From: JAKPAM01 sp047601745
GTDB taxonomy: Bacteria > Pseudomonadota > Gammaproteobacteria > Burkholderiales > Burkholderiaceae_E
Direction of reading: 5' to 3'
DNA length: 64,000 nucleotides
Assembly (NCBI GenBank): GCA_047601745.1
Contig: JASGIS010000001.1
Span: 4,712,001-4,776,000, forward strand
In this document: one piece after another, positions 1 to 8,288 of the stretch
Numbering within the stretch: position 1 is the stretch's first letter
Layout of the letters: each line of letters opens with the position of its first letter
Made by a program: the position numbers and the translations under genes
Notes under the pieces: model-generated
The model's database searches: none
Told to the model about the DNA's origin: nothing
Seen by the model: only the letters and a program-made list of their open reading frames with translations

Positions 1-2
1 CG

Positions 3-590
3 TGGGGCGGGTCGATCTGGTTCAACTCGGCGGTCGACTGGCACACGAGCCTGGAGACGGCGGGTATCGGCGCGACGCAGTCCGACCTGCTGACGACGGC
101 GACGCACGAGCTGGGCCATCTGCTGGGAATCGGCCAGTCGCCTGCCTGGGATACCTGGGTCGTGCGGGCGTCGGCCGACGGCTCGCCGTCCTTCACCGGC
201 GCCGTCAGCAGCGCCGTCTACGGCGGTCCGGTGCCGCTCGATTCGAGCGCGTCGCACTGGGCATTGGGCGTTGCCAGCCCCCTGGGTGACGACTGGATAT
301 CGACGCTGATGGATCCGTCGACGCCTCGCGGCATGCGTGAGGCGATGACGCTGCTGGATTGGGCGGGGCTGTCGGACGTCGGCTGGCAGGTAAGCGCCGT
401 CCCCGAACCGTCGCAGGCGCTGATGCTGACGGCCGGCTTGCTGGCCGGCGGCCTGTCGCGCGTCGTCGGTTGTCGGCAGGCGAGACGGCGCGGCAGACGC
501 CGGCGGCCGGCCGATGGCTTGAATCGTCAACACTCGCGGCCCATACCGTCGGCAGGGCCACCCACACATTGCAAGGGAGAGACTCCGTGA
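3..590 (+). CDS. PEP-CTERM metalloprotease-like exported protein (5' end missing)
   Basis: The reading frame is open from the left edge, so the N-terminus lies outside the window. A zinc-protease motif HELGHLLGIG is visible near residue 37, followed by a region with an SPAW segment and, near the C-terminus, DPSTPRGMREAMTLLDWAGL, typical of PEP-CTERM-associated metalloproteases. The end carries a PEP-CTERM sorting signal: VPEPSQ, a hydrophobic stretch, then an arginine-rich tail. Family knowledge says such proteins are exported and processed by an exosortase. In a matrixin-type HExxHxxGxxH motif the third His would be Gln here. The stop overlaps the GTG start of the next gene by two bases, suggesting translational coupling. 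Confidence 0.75.
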   Translation, partial: WGGSIWFNSAVDWHTSLETAGIGATQSDLLTTATHELGHLLGIGQSPAWDTWVVRASADGSPSFTGAVSSAVYGGPVPLDSSASHWALGVASPLGDDWISTLMDPSTPRGMREAMTLLDWAGLSDVGWQVSAVPEPSQALMLTAGLLAGGLSRVVGCRQARRRGRRRRPADGLNRQHSRPIPSAGPPTHCKGETP

Positions 591-1141
591 TCAAGCAACT
601 TGCGGCATGCGCCCTGGCAGGAGCTGCCATCAGCCCGACCTGGGCATCCTCGTCCTATGTGGACCTCGGTACCCTGGTTCCCGACTCCGGCACCTTGAGC
701 TACGACGGCCTGGCCGACGGCGGCCCGGGTGCGATGGACTATCTGTATTTCCGCGTCAGCAGTGCGACCCGGTCATTGACCTTCGACTATGGCCCCGGCC
801 AATCGCAGGGCATCGCCGATCTGGCCTGGTGGGAGCTGTGGTCGAACCCCGCCGGCCAACTGTCATCCCATAGCGACAGCGACTGGCAGCGGCTCGCGAG
901 CGGCGCGGCCGAGGGCAGCGAGATTCTGAGCGTCACCGCCGACCATGCCTTCGAAGAAGGCAAGCTGTACAAGCTGCGGCTCGGCTTCAACGAGGCCGAC
1001 TGCTGCTCGCGCGACTACGCGGTCCGGCTGAGCGGCGTCCCCGCGGTCATCCCGGTACCGGAGGCATCGACTTGGGCCATGATGACCGCTGGTCTGGCAA
1101 TGCTGACGTTGTGGAGCAGGCGTCGCAGACAACGGGGATGA
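587..1141 (+). CDS. PEP-CTERM sorting-domain protein
   Basis: About 184 residues. I chose the GTG at 587 because AAGGGAGAG lies a few bases upstream and because it opens directly into a signal peptide (MIKQLAACALAGAAISPTWA). The middle is a beta-rich domain of unknown function containing two adjacent cysteines (DCCSRDY). The C-terminus is a PEP-CTERM signal: VPEAST, a hydrophobic helix and RRRRQRG. It is translationally coupled to the metalloprotease-like gene before it, so the two may be secreted together. No catalytic motif is seen; the function is unknown. Confidence 0.75.
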   Translation: MIKQLAACALAGAAISPTWASSSYVDLGTLVPDSGTLSYDGLADGGPGAMDYLYFRVSSATRSLTFDYGPGQSQGIADLAWWELWSNPAGQLSSHSDSDWQRLASGAAEGSEILSVTADHAFEEGKLYKLRLGFNEADCCSRDYAVRLSGVPAVIPVPEASTWAMMTAGLAMLTLWSRRRRQRG

Positions 1142-1188
1142 GCGATCCCATGCACGCCCGGGAAGGGCTGCGCGAACACTGATCAGCA

Positions 1189-1210
1189 GGCGCGTTTGCA
1201 TTCACGCGCC
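1189..1210 (+). terminator. Hairpin after the PEP-CTERM pair
   Basis: GGCGCGT and ACGCGCC form a perfect 7-bp stem with an 8-base loop, 48 bases after the stop of the PEP-CTERM gene. No T-run follows, so it is at best a weak or factor-assisted terminator. Confidence 0.3.
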
Positions 1211-1321
1211 GATCACACGCTTCAACGAATCCGTATACCCTGATGGGCAGACGCTCCAGGGGGCGACGCCTGCTGCCGGAGACCGCAGTCGGCGCCGTGG
1301 AGTACGAAGTGAGAAGACGGT

Positions 1322-2326
1322 GTGAACATGCGAGAGACAGACGAGATCCGCGCGAGCTCCTCCGCGGCGCCATTGCGGCTGCAACTGGTATCCGACGTGC
1401 ATCTGGAGAGCCAGCCCGACTGGCGGTTCGAGCCGGCGCCGGGCGCCGACATCCTGGTGGTGGCCGGCGACGTCGGCTCCTATCACCATCGCTCGCGCCT
1501 GACCGAAGAGGACTTCGGCCTGGCGCGGTTCGCGCCGGCGCGCGGTCCGTGGCGGTCGGTGTTGTACGTGCCCGGCAACCACGAGTACGACGACCAGGAG
1601 TTCGATGCCGTCAACCGGCGCCTGCGCGATGCCTGCGGACGCCTGGGCATCACGTGGCTCGAGCGCGAGACGGTCGTCATCGACGGTGTGCGCTTCATCG
1701 GCACGACGCTATGGTCCGACTTCGATGCGCTGGCTTCGATCGAGGCGGGTACGGAGGCAAGTGCGGAGGCCGGTACGGAGGCAAGTACGGAGGCGGGGGC
1801 CGACGAGGCCGGCGGTCTGCCCTTGCACCGCCGGCGCGCGTTCGCGGCGGCCAATGACTACCTGGAGAAATACTCGTTCCTGCGCGACGGACAGCGGGTA
1901 CTGGCCGACGGCGTGCGCGAGATCGCGCTCGACTGCCAGGCATGGTTGCGCGAGGCGCTGGCGCGGCCGTTCGCGGGGCCGACCGTCGCCGTCACGCACT
2001 TCGCGCCCAGCCTGCGCAGCGCCGATCCGCGCTTCGGCCTGGTACCGGGCACCGCCGGCTTCTGCAACGCGCTGGACGAGTTGCTGCCCTGGGCCGAGCT
2101 GTGGCTGCACGGCCATCTGCACTGCGCGGTCGACTACGTCGATACGCAGCCGCGGCAGGGCCGGCCGCACCGATGCCGCGTCGTGGCCAACCCGCTGGGT
2201 TACTTCAGTCTCGGCGAAGGCGAGCAGTACCGATCGGATCTGCTGATCGACGTACCGCCGGCCCCGGCGATCACGTCCCGGTCCGGTCCGTCAGGACCGG
2301 GCGCGCCAACCACTCGCGCCCCTTGA
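1322..2326 (+). CDS. Metallophosphoesterase (calcineurin-like)
   Basis: 334 residues from the GTG at 1322; an ATG two codons later (1328) is an equally possible start. The metallophosphoesterase motifs occur in order: SDVHLE, AGDVG, GNHEY, VTHFAP and HGHLH, giving the usual two-metal site. It probably hydrolyses a phosphomono- or diester in the cytoplasm; the substrate cannot be told. An insertion of near-perfect 12-bp repeats encodes Glu-Ala-Gly-Thr/Glu-Ala-Ser-Ala type units around residue 141, in a loop position between the NHE and THF motifs. The last 56 bases overlap the 3' end of the convergent oxidoreductase gene, and the Pro/Gly-rich tail is encoded there. Confidence 0.85.
   Translation: MNMRETDEIRASSSAAPLRLQLVSDVHLESQPDWRFEPAPGADILVVAGDVGSYHHRSRLTEEDFGLARFAPARGPWRSVLYVPGNHEYDDQEFDAVNRRLRDACGRLGITWLERETVVIDGVRFIGTTLWSDFDALASIEAGTEASAEAGTEASTEAGADEAGGLPLHRRRAFAAANDYLEKYSFLRDGQRVLADGVREIALDCQAWLREALARPFAGPTVAVTHFAPSLRSADPRFGLVPGTAGFCNALDELLPWAELWLHGHLHCAVDYVDTQPRQGRPHRCRVVANPLGYFSLGEGEQYRSDLLIDVPPAPAITSRSGPSGPGAPTTRAP
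1742..1801 (+). repeat. In-frame 12-bp tandem repeat
   Basis: Four complete 12-base units starting GAGGC (GAGGCGGGTACG and close variants) and a partial fifth lie inside the metallophosphoesterase gene and encode EAGT/EASA/EAGT/EAST. Pairs of units also form a 24-bp higher-order repeat. Because the unit is a multiple of three, copy-number change would keep the frame. Confidence 0.8.
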
Positions 2327-3950
2327 GCATGCCGTCCCAGTAGATCGGCGGCAGGATGCGTTCCTTGAGCAGCCAGGCGAGCGACGAAGGCCGGGTGCCG
2401 TCGATGAACCACTTCGGAAACGAAGGGGTCACCTTTCCTCCGTACGCGAACTCGGCCAGCACGATCTTTCCGCGTTCGACGGTCAGCGGGCAGGACCCGT
2501 AGCCGTCGTAGCTGGCCTGGCCGCGGGCCTCTGCGTGCGCGGTCAGCAGGTTGTGCGCGACGACGGGCGCCTGCTTACGTGCCGCGGCGGCCGTCTTGGC
2601 GTTGGACGTGTTCGTGCAATCGCCCAGCGCGAAGACGTTGGCGTACGTCTTGTGGCGCAGGCTGGCCGGGTCGACGTCGACCCAGCCGGCGGCGTCGGCC
2701 AGCGGGCTGACCCGGACGAAGTCCGGCGCCGTCTGCGGCGGCACGACGTGCAGCAGGTCGAACTCCATCGTCACCACCTCGCGGGTGCCGTCGTCACCGG
2801 TCCGCGCGAAGCGGGCTTTGCGGGCGGCGCCATCGACGGCCACGAGTTGGTGGCCGAACTGCAAATGGATGCCGTAGGCCTCGACGTACGCCATCAGCGC
2901 CGGCACGTAGTCCGGCACGCCGAACAGCACCGCCCCGGCGTTGCAGAACCGGATGTCGATGTTCTTCAGCACGTGCTGTCGGCGCCAGTGGTCGGCCGAC
3001 AGATACATGGCCTTCTGCGGCGCGCCCGCGCACTTGATCGGCATCGGCGGCTGCGTGAACACGGCGCGGCCGCTCTTCAGGCCCTGCACCAGTTGCCAGG
3101 TGTACGGCGCCAGATCGTAGCGGTAGTTCGACGTGACGCCGTTGCGGCCCAGCGTGTCGGCCAGGCCGTCGATGCCGGCCCAGTCGAGCTTGAGGCCGGG
3201 GCAGACGACCAGTTGGCGGTACTTGACGATCCGGCAGCCATCGAGCACGACGGCATCGCGCTCCGGCTCGAAGGCCGCGACCGCCGCCTTGATCCACTTG
3301 ACGCCGCGCGGCAGCACGCCGGCCATCGTCCGCGCGGTGCGCGCCGGCGGAAAGACGCCCGCTCCGACCAGTGTCCAACCGGGCTGGTAGTAGTGGACGT
3401 CGGCCGGATCGATGATCGCGATGTCCAGTCCCGGCCGGCGGGCCAGCAGGCTGGCGGCCACCGCGATGCCCGCCGCGCCGCCGCCCACGATCACGACCTC
3501 GTGCGTGGCGTCCACCGCCTCGGGCGGCGTGCGTCCGCCGTTGGCGATCCGCCGGGCCACGCCTCGAAGGTCGTAGCCGGCCGCGCGCGCGGCTTCCAGG
3601 AGCTTCGGCAGCGGCCGGCTGTCGGCCTGGCTGAGCGCCCAGAGCGTGGCGGACTGGGTTCCGGTGCGGCAGTACGCGAAGACGGGCCCGGGCAGTTCGG
3701 TCATCAGACGGCCGAAGGCCTGCGCCTGTTCATCGGTCACCTTTCCCGATTCGACGGGCAGGTAGCTCGCCTGCAGGCCCAGTGCCTGCGCGGCGCGCTC
3801 GATCTCCCGAAATCCCGGTTGGTCGGGGGCTTCGCCGTCGGGCCGGTTGCACACCAGCGAGCGGTAGCCGGCCGCGGCGATGGCCGGCAGGTCGGTGGCG
3901 GTGACTTGCGGGCCGACGGCCACTTCAGCGGTCAGGGGGCGCATGTCCAT
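2271..3950 (-). CDS. Phosphatase-like (DUF442) / NAD(P)-FAD oxidoreductase fusion, sulfide:quinone reductase-like
   Basis: 559 residues. Residues 1-110 form a DUF442/tyrosine-phosphatase-like domain with YCRTGTQS (Cys94). From about residue 150 a flavoprotein begins with VVIVGGGAAG (FAD-binding GxGxxG) and continues as a sulfide:quinone-reductase-like disulfide oxidoreductase including LGDCTNTSNAKTAAAARKQ near the end. Members of this fusion family are linked to sulfide or persulfide oxidation and sulfur-transfer chemistry; membrane quinone would be the acceptor. ATG 3950 has AGGAGAG just upstream; the ATG at 3944 is an alternative. It follows dsbG by 60 bp on the same strand and may be co-transcribed with the dsb operon. 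Confidence 0.85.
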   Translation of the reverse strand: MDMRPLTAEVAVGPQVTATDLPAIAAAGYRSLVCNRPDGEAPDQPGFREIERAAQALGLQASYLPVESGKVTDEQAQAFGRLMTELPGPVFAYCRTGTQSATLWALSQADSRPLPKLLEAARAAGYDLRGVARRIANGGRTPPEAVDATHEVVIVGGGAAGIAVAASLLARRPGLDIAIIDPADVHYYQPGWTLVGAGVFPPARTARTMAGVLPRGVKWIKAAVAAFEPERDAVVLDGCRIVKYRQLVVCPGLKLDWAGIDGLADTLGRNGVTSNYRYDLAPYTWQLVQGLKSGRAVFTQPPMPIKCAGAPQKAMYLSADHWRRQHVLKNIDIRFCNAGAVLFGVPDYVPALMAYVEAYGIHLQFGHQLVAVDGAARKARFARTGDDGTREVVTMEFDLLHVVPPQTAPDFVRVSPLADAAGWVDVDPASLRHKTYANVFALGDCTNTSNAKTAAAARKQAPVVAHNLLTAHAEARGQASYDGYGSCPLTVERGKIVLAEFAYGGKVTPSFPKWFIDGTRPSSLAWLLKERILPPIYWDGMLKGREWLARPVLTDRTGT

Positions 3951-4010
3951 ACTGCTCTCCTATGTCAGCATCAAGGCCGTCCGTTGCCGGGGACCCCGTC
4001 GCGCGGCGCA

Positions 4011-4805
4011 TCAGCGCGGTCCCAGCACGTCGTTCATCGCGGCCGGCTGGGGCATGCCGTTGTACTTCTTCAGCAGGCCGTCGCCGTCGCGGACCACGAT
4101 GCCGGGCGTGCCGCGAAACCCCATGCTCAGCATCAGCCGCTGGTTGTCGTCGAGGGCCTGGCTCACGTCGGCGGGAATGCTCGGGGCCGGGGTGATGCCG
4201 CCCCGGTCGAACTTGTTCTCGTTCTCGGCGAGCGCGGCCGAAGGGTCGGCCGCGCCGAGGATCGCCGCCGCCTTGGCCGGGCTGTCCGGCCTGATGACCC
4301 CGACCAGGACATGGCGTAGCTGAACCTTGCCGGCGTCCACCCATGGACGGGCGGCTTCCCAGAACCGATGGCAATAAGGGCAGTTGGCGTCGCTGAACGT
4401 ATAGACGATTCGCGGCGCGTCGGCCTTGCCGTCGCGTACCCATCTGGACGCCTCGAGCTGCGCCCAGGCCTTGTCGCTGATCGGTTTGGCGACCAGCTTG
4501 TCCAGCGTCGCTTCATCGAGCGGCTCGCCCTTGTCGTCCAGACGGCTGCCGACGATGGCGTTGCCGTCGCTCGTGACGTAGACGGCCACCGGCCGATCGC
4601 CGGCGACCGCGGCGAACGCGCGCAGGCCGCCGCCGACCTCGAACTCCTGCATGACCGTCAGGCCTTTGCCTTCGAGCGCCTTGACGGCCGCCGGGACTTC
4701 GGCCGACGGCTTGCCGGGGCTTTGCGATCGGCCGCAGGCGGGCAGCAGCGCGAGGCCCGCGATGAGGAACAGACAAACGCGCGAGCGCGGTGCGAGCAAG
4801 GTCAT
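4011..4805 (-). CDS. dsbG: Thiol:disulfide interchange protein DsbG
   Basis: 264 residues. The N-terminus has a lipoprotein-type or Sec signal (LFLIAGLALLPACG). A DsbC/DsbG N-terminal dimerisation region precedes a thioredoxin fold with CPYC at residues 142-145 (FSDANCPYCHRFW) and a cis-Pro loop (RGTPGIVV). DsbG protects or isomerises cysteines of periplasmic proteins and is kept reduced by DsbD. Its ATG overlaps the stop of the tlpA-like gene (ATGA), so translation is coupled. The lipobox suggests membrane anchoring, which is not usual for E. coli DsbG. Confidence 0.87.
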   Translation of the reverse strand: MTLLAPRSRVCLFLIAGLALLPACGRSQSPGKPSAEVPAAVKALEGKGLTVMQEFEVGGGLRAFAAVAGDRPVAVYVTSDGNAIVGSRLDDKGEPLDEATLDKLVAKPISDKAWAQLEASRWVRDGKADAPRIVYTFSDANCPYCHRFWEAARPWVDAGKVQLRHVLVGVIRPDSPAKAAAILGAADPSAALAENENKFDRGGITPAPSIPADVSQALDDNQRLMLSMGFRGTPGIVVRDGDGLLKKYNGMPQPAAMNDVLGPR

Positions 4806-5638
4806 TTCCGATCCGTATGGGTTTGCGCGGGCTGCGCGAGGCGCTGCGATAGCGTCTGCTTCAGGCGGGCCCTGGATAGTTCACCGAGATGGGCGTCGAT
4901 CAGCCGCCCCTCGGCGTCGAAGAACAAGGTGGTCGGCAAGCCCTGCGCGCCCAGCGCATGCTGGGTTTTCGACGAAGGATCCAGCAGCGCGTCCTTGAAC
5001 GTCAGGCCTTCCCGGGCCAGGAAAGCGCTCGCCTGCCGCGGGCTTTCCCCCTGGTTGACCATGACGAAGGCGACGTCCGGGAAATCGGCCTGCGCCTGTT
5101 CGAACACCGGCATCTCGCGGCGGCATGGAGGGCACCAGCTCGCCCAGAGATTCAGCACGACGGGGCGGCCCGCATATGCGTTCAAGTCGACGGGCCGACC
5201 ATCGATCGTGCTCAATTGCACGTCGGGCAGCGACGGGACGGACCGCTGCAGCACGTCGAGCACGCCGCCGGCGACAAGCCAGCCCAGGACGCCGACGGCG
5301 ATGCCGGTCAGCACGGGCCGGCGCAGCGCGCGAGCCGAACGGGTTCGCCACCCGACGAGCGCGATCGCCGCGACGACGCCGACCGGCCACGAGAAACCGC
5401 CGTCGCCGATCGCGATCACCGACGTCGGTGCGGCCAGGTACTCGTTCGACCACTGCGCGACGTAGCCGAGGCGGGCGGCGACGAGCCCCCAGAACGCCGC
5501 GTCGACGAGCATCCCGCCGGCCGCCTTGGCGGAGACCTCGGGCTGGCGCGCGGCGATCATTCGAGCGGTCACCCAGCCGAGCAGCAGGGCGGCAGCAACG
5601 ATGACGACCCCGATCGGGAAAGGGCCGACGCCGATCAC
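4802..5638 (-). CDS. Membrane-anchored TlpA/DsbE-type thioredoxin
   Basis: 278 residues from a GTG start at 5638 that overlaps the dsbD stop by four bases (GTGA). The first half has about four hydrophobic segments (IGVVIVAAALLLGWV; GLVAARLGYVAQW; VGVVAAIALVGW; VLTGIAVGVLGWLVAGG) resembling a prolipoprotein diacylglyceryl transferase-like scaffold. The second half is a TlpA-like thioredoxin with WASWCPPCRREMP (Cys169/Cys172) and a cis-Pro (GLPTTLFF). It probably passes electrons from DsbD to periplasmic targets. It is the middle gene of the dsbD-tlpA-dsbG operon. Confidence 0.85.
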   Translation of the reverse strand: MIGVGPFPIGVVIVAAALLLGWVTARMIAARQPEVSAKAAGGMLVDAAFWGLVAARLGYVAQWSNEYLAAPTSVIAIGDGGFSWPVGVVAAIALVGWRTRSARALRRPVLTGIAVGVLGWLVAGGVLDVLQRSVPSLPDVQLSTIDGRPVDLNAYAGRPVVLNLWASWCPPCRREMPVFEQAQADFPDVAFVMVNQGESPRQASAFLAREGLTFKDALLDPSSKTQHALGAQGLPTTLFFDAEGRLIDAHLGELSRARLKQTLSQRLAQPAQTHTDRK

Positions 5639-7473
5639 GACGCTCCCGCCGATTCGAGACGCGACAGAAAACCGCGCGCATCGATCTCGCCGACGACGCG
5701 CAACGCTCTGCGCTCGACGCCGTCCGGCCCGACCAGGATGAGCGTGGGCGGCCCCATGACGCCCCAGCGCTCGAGCAGCGCCTTGTCCGTCCGGTCGTTG
5801 CTCGTGACGTCGGGCCGAAGCACCTGCATCGACGCGAGGCGGGCGGCGACGGCGGGATCGCCGAACACCTCGCGCTCGATCACATGGCAGCTCACGCACC
5901 AGTCGGCGTAGAAATCGATCAGCGTCCATTGGCCGCGCGAGGCCGCCCGGGCCAGATGTCCGTCGACGTCGTCGACCGATTTGGCCCGCATGAAGGCGAC
6001 GCCGGGCGTCGCGGTCGTCGCCGCCGACGCGGCGCGCAGGTGCGCCAGCGGCTGCCACGCCGACTCGCCGCCCGACGCCGCGCCGATCAGCATCAGCACC
6101 GACCACAGGGCGGCGAAGGCGGCGCCGGAACGCAGCGCCCATGCCGGCCGCGGCCTGGCCGCCAAGGCCTGGCTCCAGGCGAGCAGGCCGAGCGCGACGG
6201 ACAGGATCCATGCGCCCCACAGCACCAGGCTCGCCGTGCCGGGCAGCAGACGCGCCAGCATCATGACGGCCATGCCCGCCATCACGTAGCCGAACGCGAT
6301 CCGCACCCGATTCATCCACGCGCCGGGCCGGGGCAGGATCCCGGCGCCGAACACGGCGATGGCCAGCAGCGGCAAACCCATGCCGATGCCCAGCGCGAAC
6401 AGCGCCAGTCCGCCCTGCAGCGCGCTGCCCGTCTGTCCGATGTACAGCAGCGCGCCCGCCAGCGGCGCGGTCATGCACGGGCCGACCAGCAGCGCCGACA
6501 GAAAGCCCAGCGCGGCGGAGCCGGCGATGCTGCCGCCCGGACGGTTCCCGCCGGCGGCGCCGACGCGATCGACCAGCGCCGACGGCAAGCGCAGCTCGAA
6601 CAGGCCGAACAGCGAAGCGGCGAGGATCACGAACAGCGCGGCGAACGCGCCCAGCAGCCATGGCGATTGCAGCGCGGCCTGGAGATTGGCGCCGGCGAGG
6701 CCCGCCGCCGCGCCGACGCTCGCGTAGGTGCCGGCCATCGCCAGCACATAGGCCGACGACAGAAAGAGGGCGCGCCGCGGCCCGGCCCGGCTGCCGACGA
6801 CGATCGTCGAGACGATCGGGATCATCGGCAGCGAGCAGGGCGTGAAAGCCAGCAGCAGGCCGAAACCGAAGAACAGCAGCATGCCGGCGATCGGACCGAG
6901 CGTCGCGAGCCGTTGCGCCGCCGCCTGGTCCTCGGCGAGGCCGGCCGCGGCATCCGTGCGGGCCGGCGATGAATCCACCGCCGCGTCCCGCGTCGGCGGC
7001 GAGACCCCGGTCGGTGCGGATCCGCGTTGGACCGTCGCCGGCAGATCCACATTCAGCGTCGCCGGCGGATAGCAGATGCCGGCCTTCGCGCAGCCTTGCC
7101 AGTGCAGCGTCAACGGGCCGGACGCCGAGACCGGAAAACGCAGGCTCGGCGCATCGCCCTCGTAGATCTGCGTGTCGCCGAAAAATTCGTCGTGCCTGGG
7201 CGTGCCGGCCGGAAGCTCGACGCGGATTTCATCTCCTTGCCGGTCGAGCAGCCTGATCGAGTGGCGGTAGACGTAGTAGCCGTCGGCCACGTGCGCTCGA
7301 ACCGAATAGGCGCCGTCCTGCTGCCGTACCGCATCCAGCCTGAAGACCTGTGCGGCATCGAGAAATCGCCGATCGCCATCGCCCCACGGCATCGAACGGC
7401 CGTCGGCCCACGCGCCATCGACGGCGAAAAAGCACAGCAGCCACATCGCGAGAACACGCCGATACCGCGACAA
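5635..7473 (-). CDS. dsbD: Thiol:disulfide interchange protein DsbD
   Basis: 612 residues, the size expected for full-length DsbD. I place the start at TTG 7473 because GGGAGG lies 8 bases upstream and a signal peptide follows. The N-terminal periplasmic alpha domain contains GCAKAGICYPP (paired cysteines). The central eight-helix beta domain has the conserved membrane cysteines in TPCSLPMIPI and GPCMTAPLAG. The C-terminal gamma thioredoxin domain has DWCVSCHVIE (Cys526/Cys529). DsbD moves electrons from cytoplasmic thioredoxin to periplasmic partners, here the two downstream genes. It is divergent from a two-component system that may control it. Confidence 0.92.
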   Translation of the reverse strand: MSRYRRVLAMWLLCFFAVDGAWADGRSMPWGDGDRRFLDAAQVFRLDAVRQQDGAYSVRAHVADGYYVYRHSIRLLDRQGDEIRVELPAGTPRHDEFFGDTQIYEGDAPSLRFPVSASGPLTLHWQGCAKAGICYPPATLNVDLPATVQRGSAPTGVSPPTRDAAVDSSPARTDAAAGLAEDQAAAQRLATLGPIAGMLLFFGFGLLLAFTPCSLPMIPIVSTIVVGSRAGPRRALFLSSAYVLAMAGTYASVGAAAGLAGANLQAALQSPWLLGAFAALFVILAASLFGLFELRLPSALVDRVGAAGGNRPGGSIAGSAALGFLSALLVGPCMTAPLAGALLYIGQTGSALQGGLALFALGIGMGLPLLAIAVFGAGILPRPGAWMNRVRIAFGYVMAGMAVMMLARLLPGTASLVLWGAWILSVALGLLAWSQALAARPRPAWALRSGAAFAALWSVLMLIGAASGGESAWQPLAHLRAASAATTATPGVAFMRAKSVDDVDGHLARAASRGQWTLIDFYADWCVSCHVIEREVFGDPAVAARLASMQVLRPDVTSNDRTDKALLERWGVMGPPTLILVGPDGVERRALRVVGEIDARGFLSRLESAGAS

Positions 7474-7536
7474 ATCCCGATCCTCCCGGCAATCCTGCTC
7501 GCGATGATCCGCCTGTTCGATTAACCGAAACTAAAG

Positions 7537-7552
7537 CCTCGGCGCGCCGAGG
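7537..7552. promoter_or_regulatory. Perfect 16-bp palindrome in the dsbD / regulator divergent region
   Basis: CCTCGGCGCGCCGAGG is self-complementary and sits between the divergent starts of dsbD and the response-regulator gene. The surrounding 146 bp must hold both promoters. A regulatory role is inferred from position only. Confidence 0.3.
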
Positions 7553-7619
7553 TCCGGTGCCGGCGCGAGCCGAGTTTCTAGCCTAACATCGCCGCTTGAT
7601 CGACTCGGGTGGAGCGCGA

Positions 7620-8288
7620 ATGCGGGTGTTGCTCGTCGAGGATGACGAACTGATCGGCAAGGGAATCGTCGCCGGCCTGCGCAAACACGGCATCGACGTG
7701 GATCACGTCGGCACGGCTCGCGAAGCCGAGACGATCCACGCGGAGCAGTCGTTCCATGCGCTGGTGCTCGATCTCGGCCTGCCCGATCGGGACGGCATGG
7801 CATTGCTGGCCGGCATGCGCGCCGTCGAACCTCAATTGCCGGTGTTGATCCTGACCGCGCGCGATGCGATCGAGCACAAGCTCGCGGGGCTGCACGAAGG
7901 CGCCGATGATTACATGATCAAGCCGTTCGACCTGCGCGAGCTCGCCGCCCGGCTGCACGCGCTGGTCCGTCGCACGCAAGGACGCGCGGCCCAGGTCATC
8001 GCCGCCGGTCCGCTGCGACTGGAGCCGCAGAGCGGGCTGGCCTGGTTCGATGGCGAACCGGTCGCGTTGTCGCGCCGGGAGGTCGATCTGCTGGCTCACC
8101 TGGCCGATGCCGATCGGCGATGGGTGTCCGCGGAGCTGCTGAACGAGCGCCTGTACGGGCTCGGCGAGGACATCAGCAGCAATGCGCTGAACGTCCACAT
8201 CCACAACATCCGACGCAAGCTGGGCGCCGACGCGATCGAGACCGCGCGCGGGCTCGGTTATCGCCTCGGCTGGAGAACCGGGCGATGA
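7620..8288 (+). CDS. OmpR/PhoB-family response regulator (DsbR-like)
   Basis: 222 residues. ATG 7620 is preferred: GGTGGAG lies 6 bases upstream and MRVLLVEDDELIGKG is the usual start of a receiver domain. The phosphoacceptor is Asp51 (LVLDLGLPDRDG), the acidic pair is EDD, and the conserved Lys is in IKPFDLREL. The C-terminal half is a winged helix (SRREVDLLAHL; VHIHNIRRKLGADAIETARGLGYRL). The kinase gene overlaps by four bases (ATGA). The divergent dsbD-tlpA-dsbG neighbourhood is the same as at the Pseudomonas DsbRS locus, which responds to copper; that function is inferred here. Confidence 0.9.
   Translation: MRVLLVEDDELIGKGIVAGLRKHGIDVDHVGTAREAETIHAEQSFHALVLDLGLPDRDGMALLAGMRAVEPQLPVLILTARDAIEHKLAGLHEGADDYMIKPFDLRELAARLHALVRRTQGRAAQVIAAGPLRLEPQSGLAWFDGEPVALSRREVDLLAHLADADRRWVSAELLNERLYGLGEDISSNALNVHIHNIRRKLGADAIETARGLGYRLGWRTGR

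Noticed and set aside
2535..4319. 594-codon plus-strand open frame opposite the oxidoreductase and dsbG
   Set aside because: No recognisable domain and antisense to two good genes.
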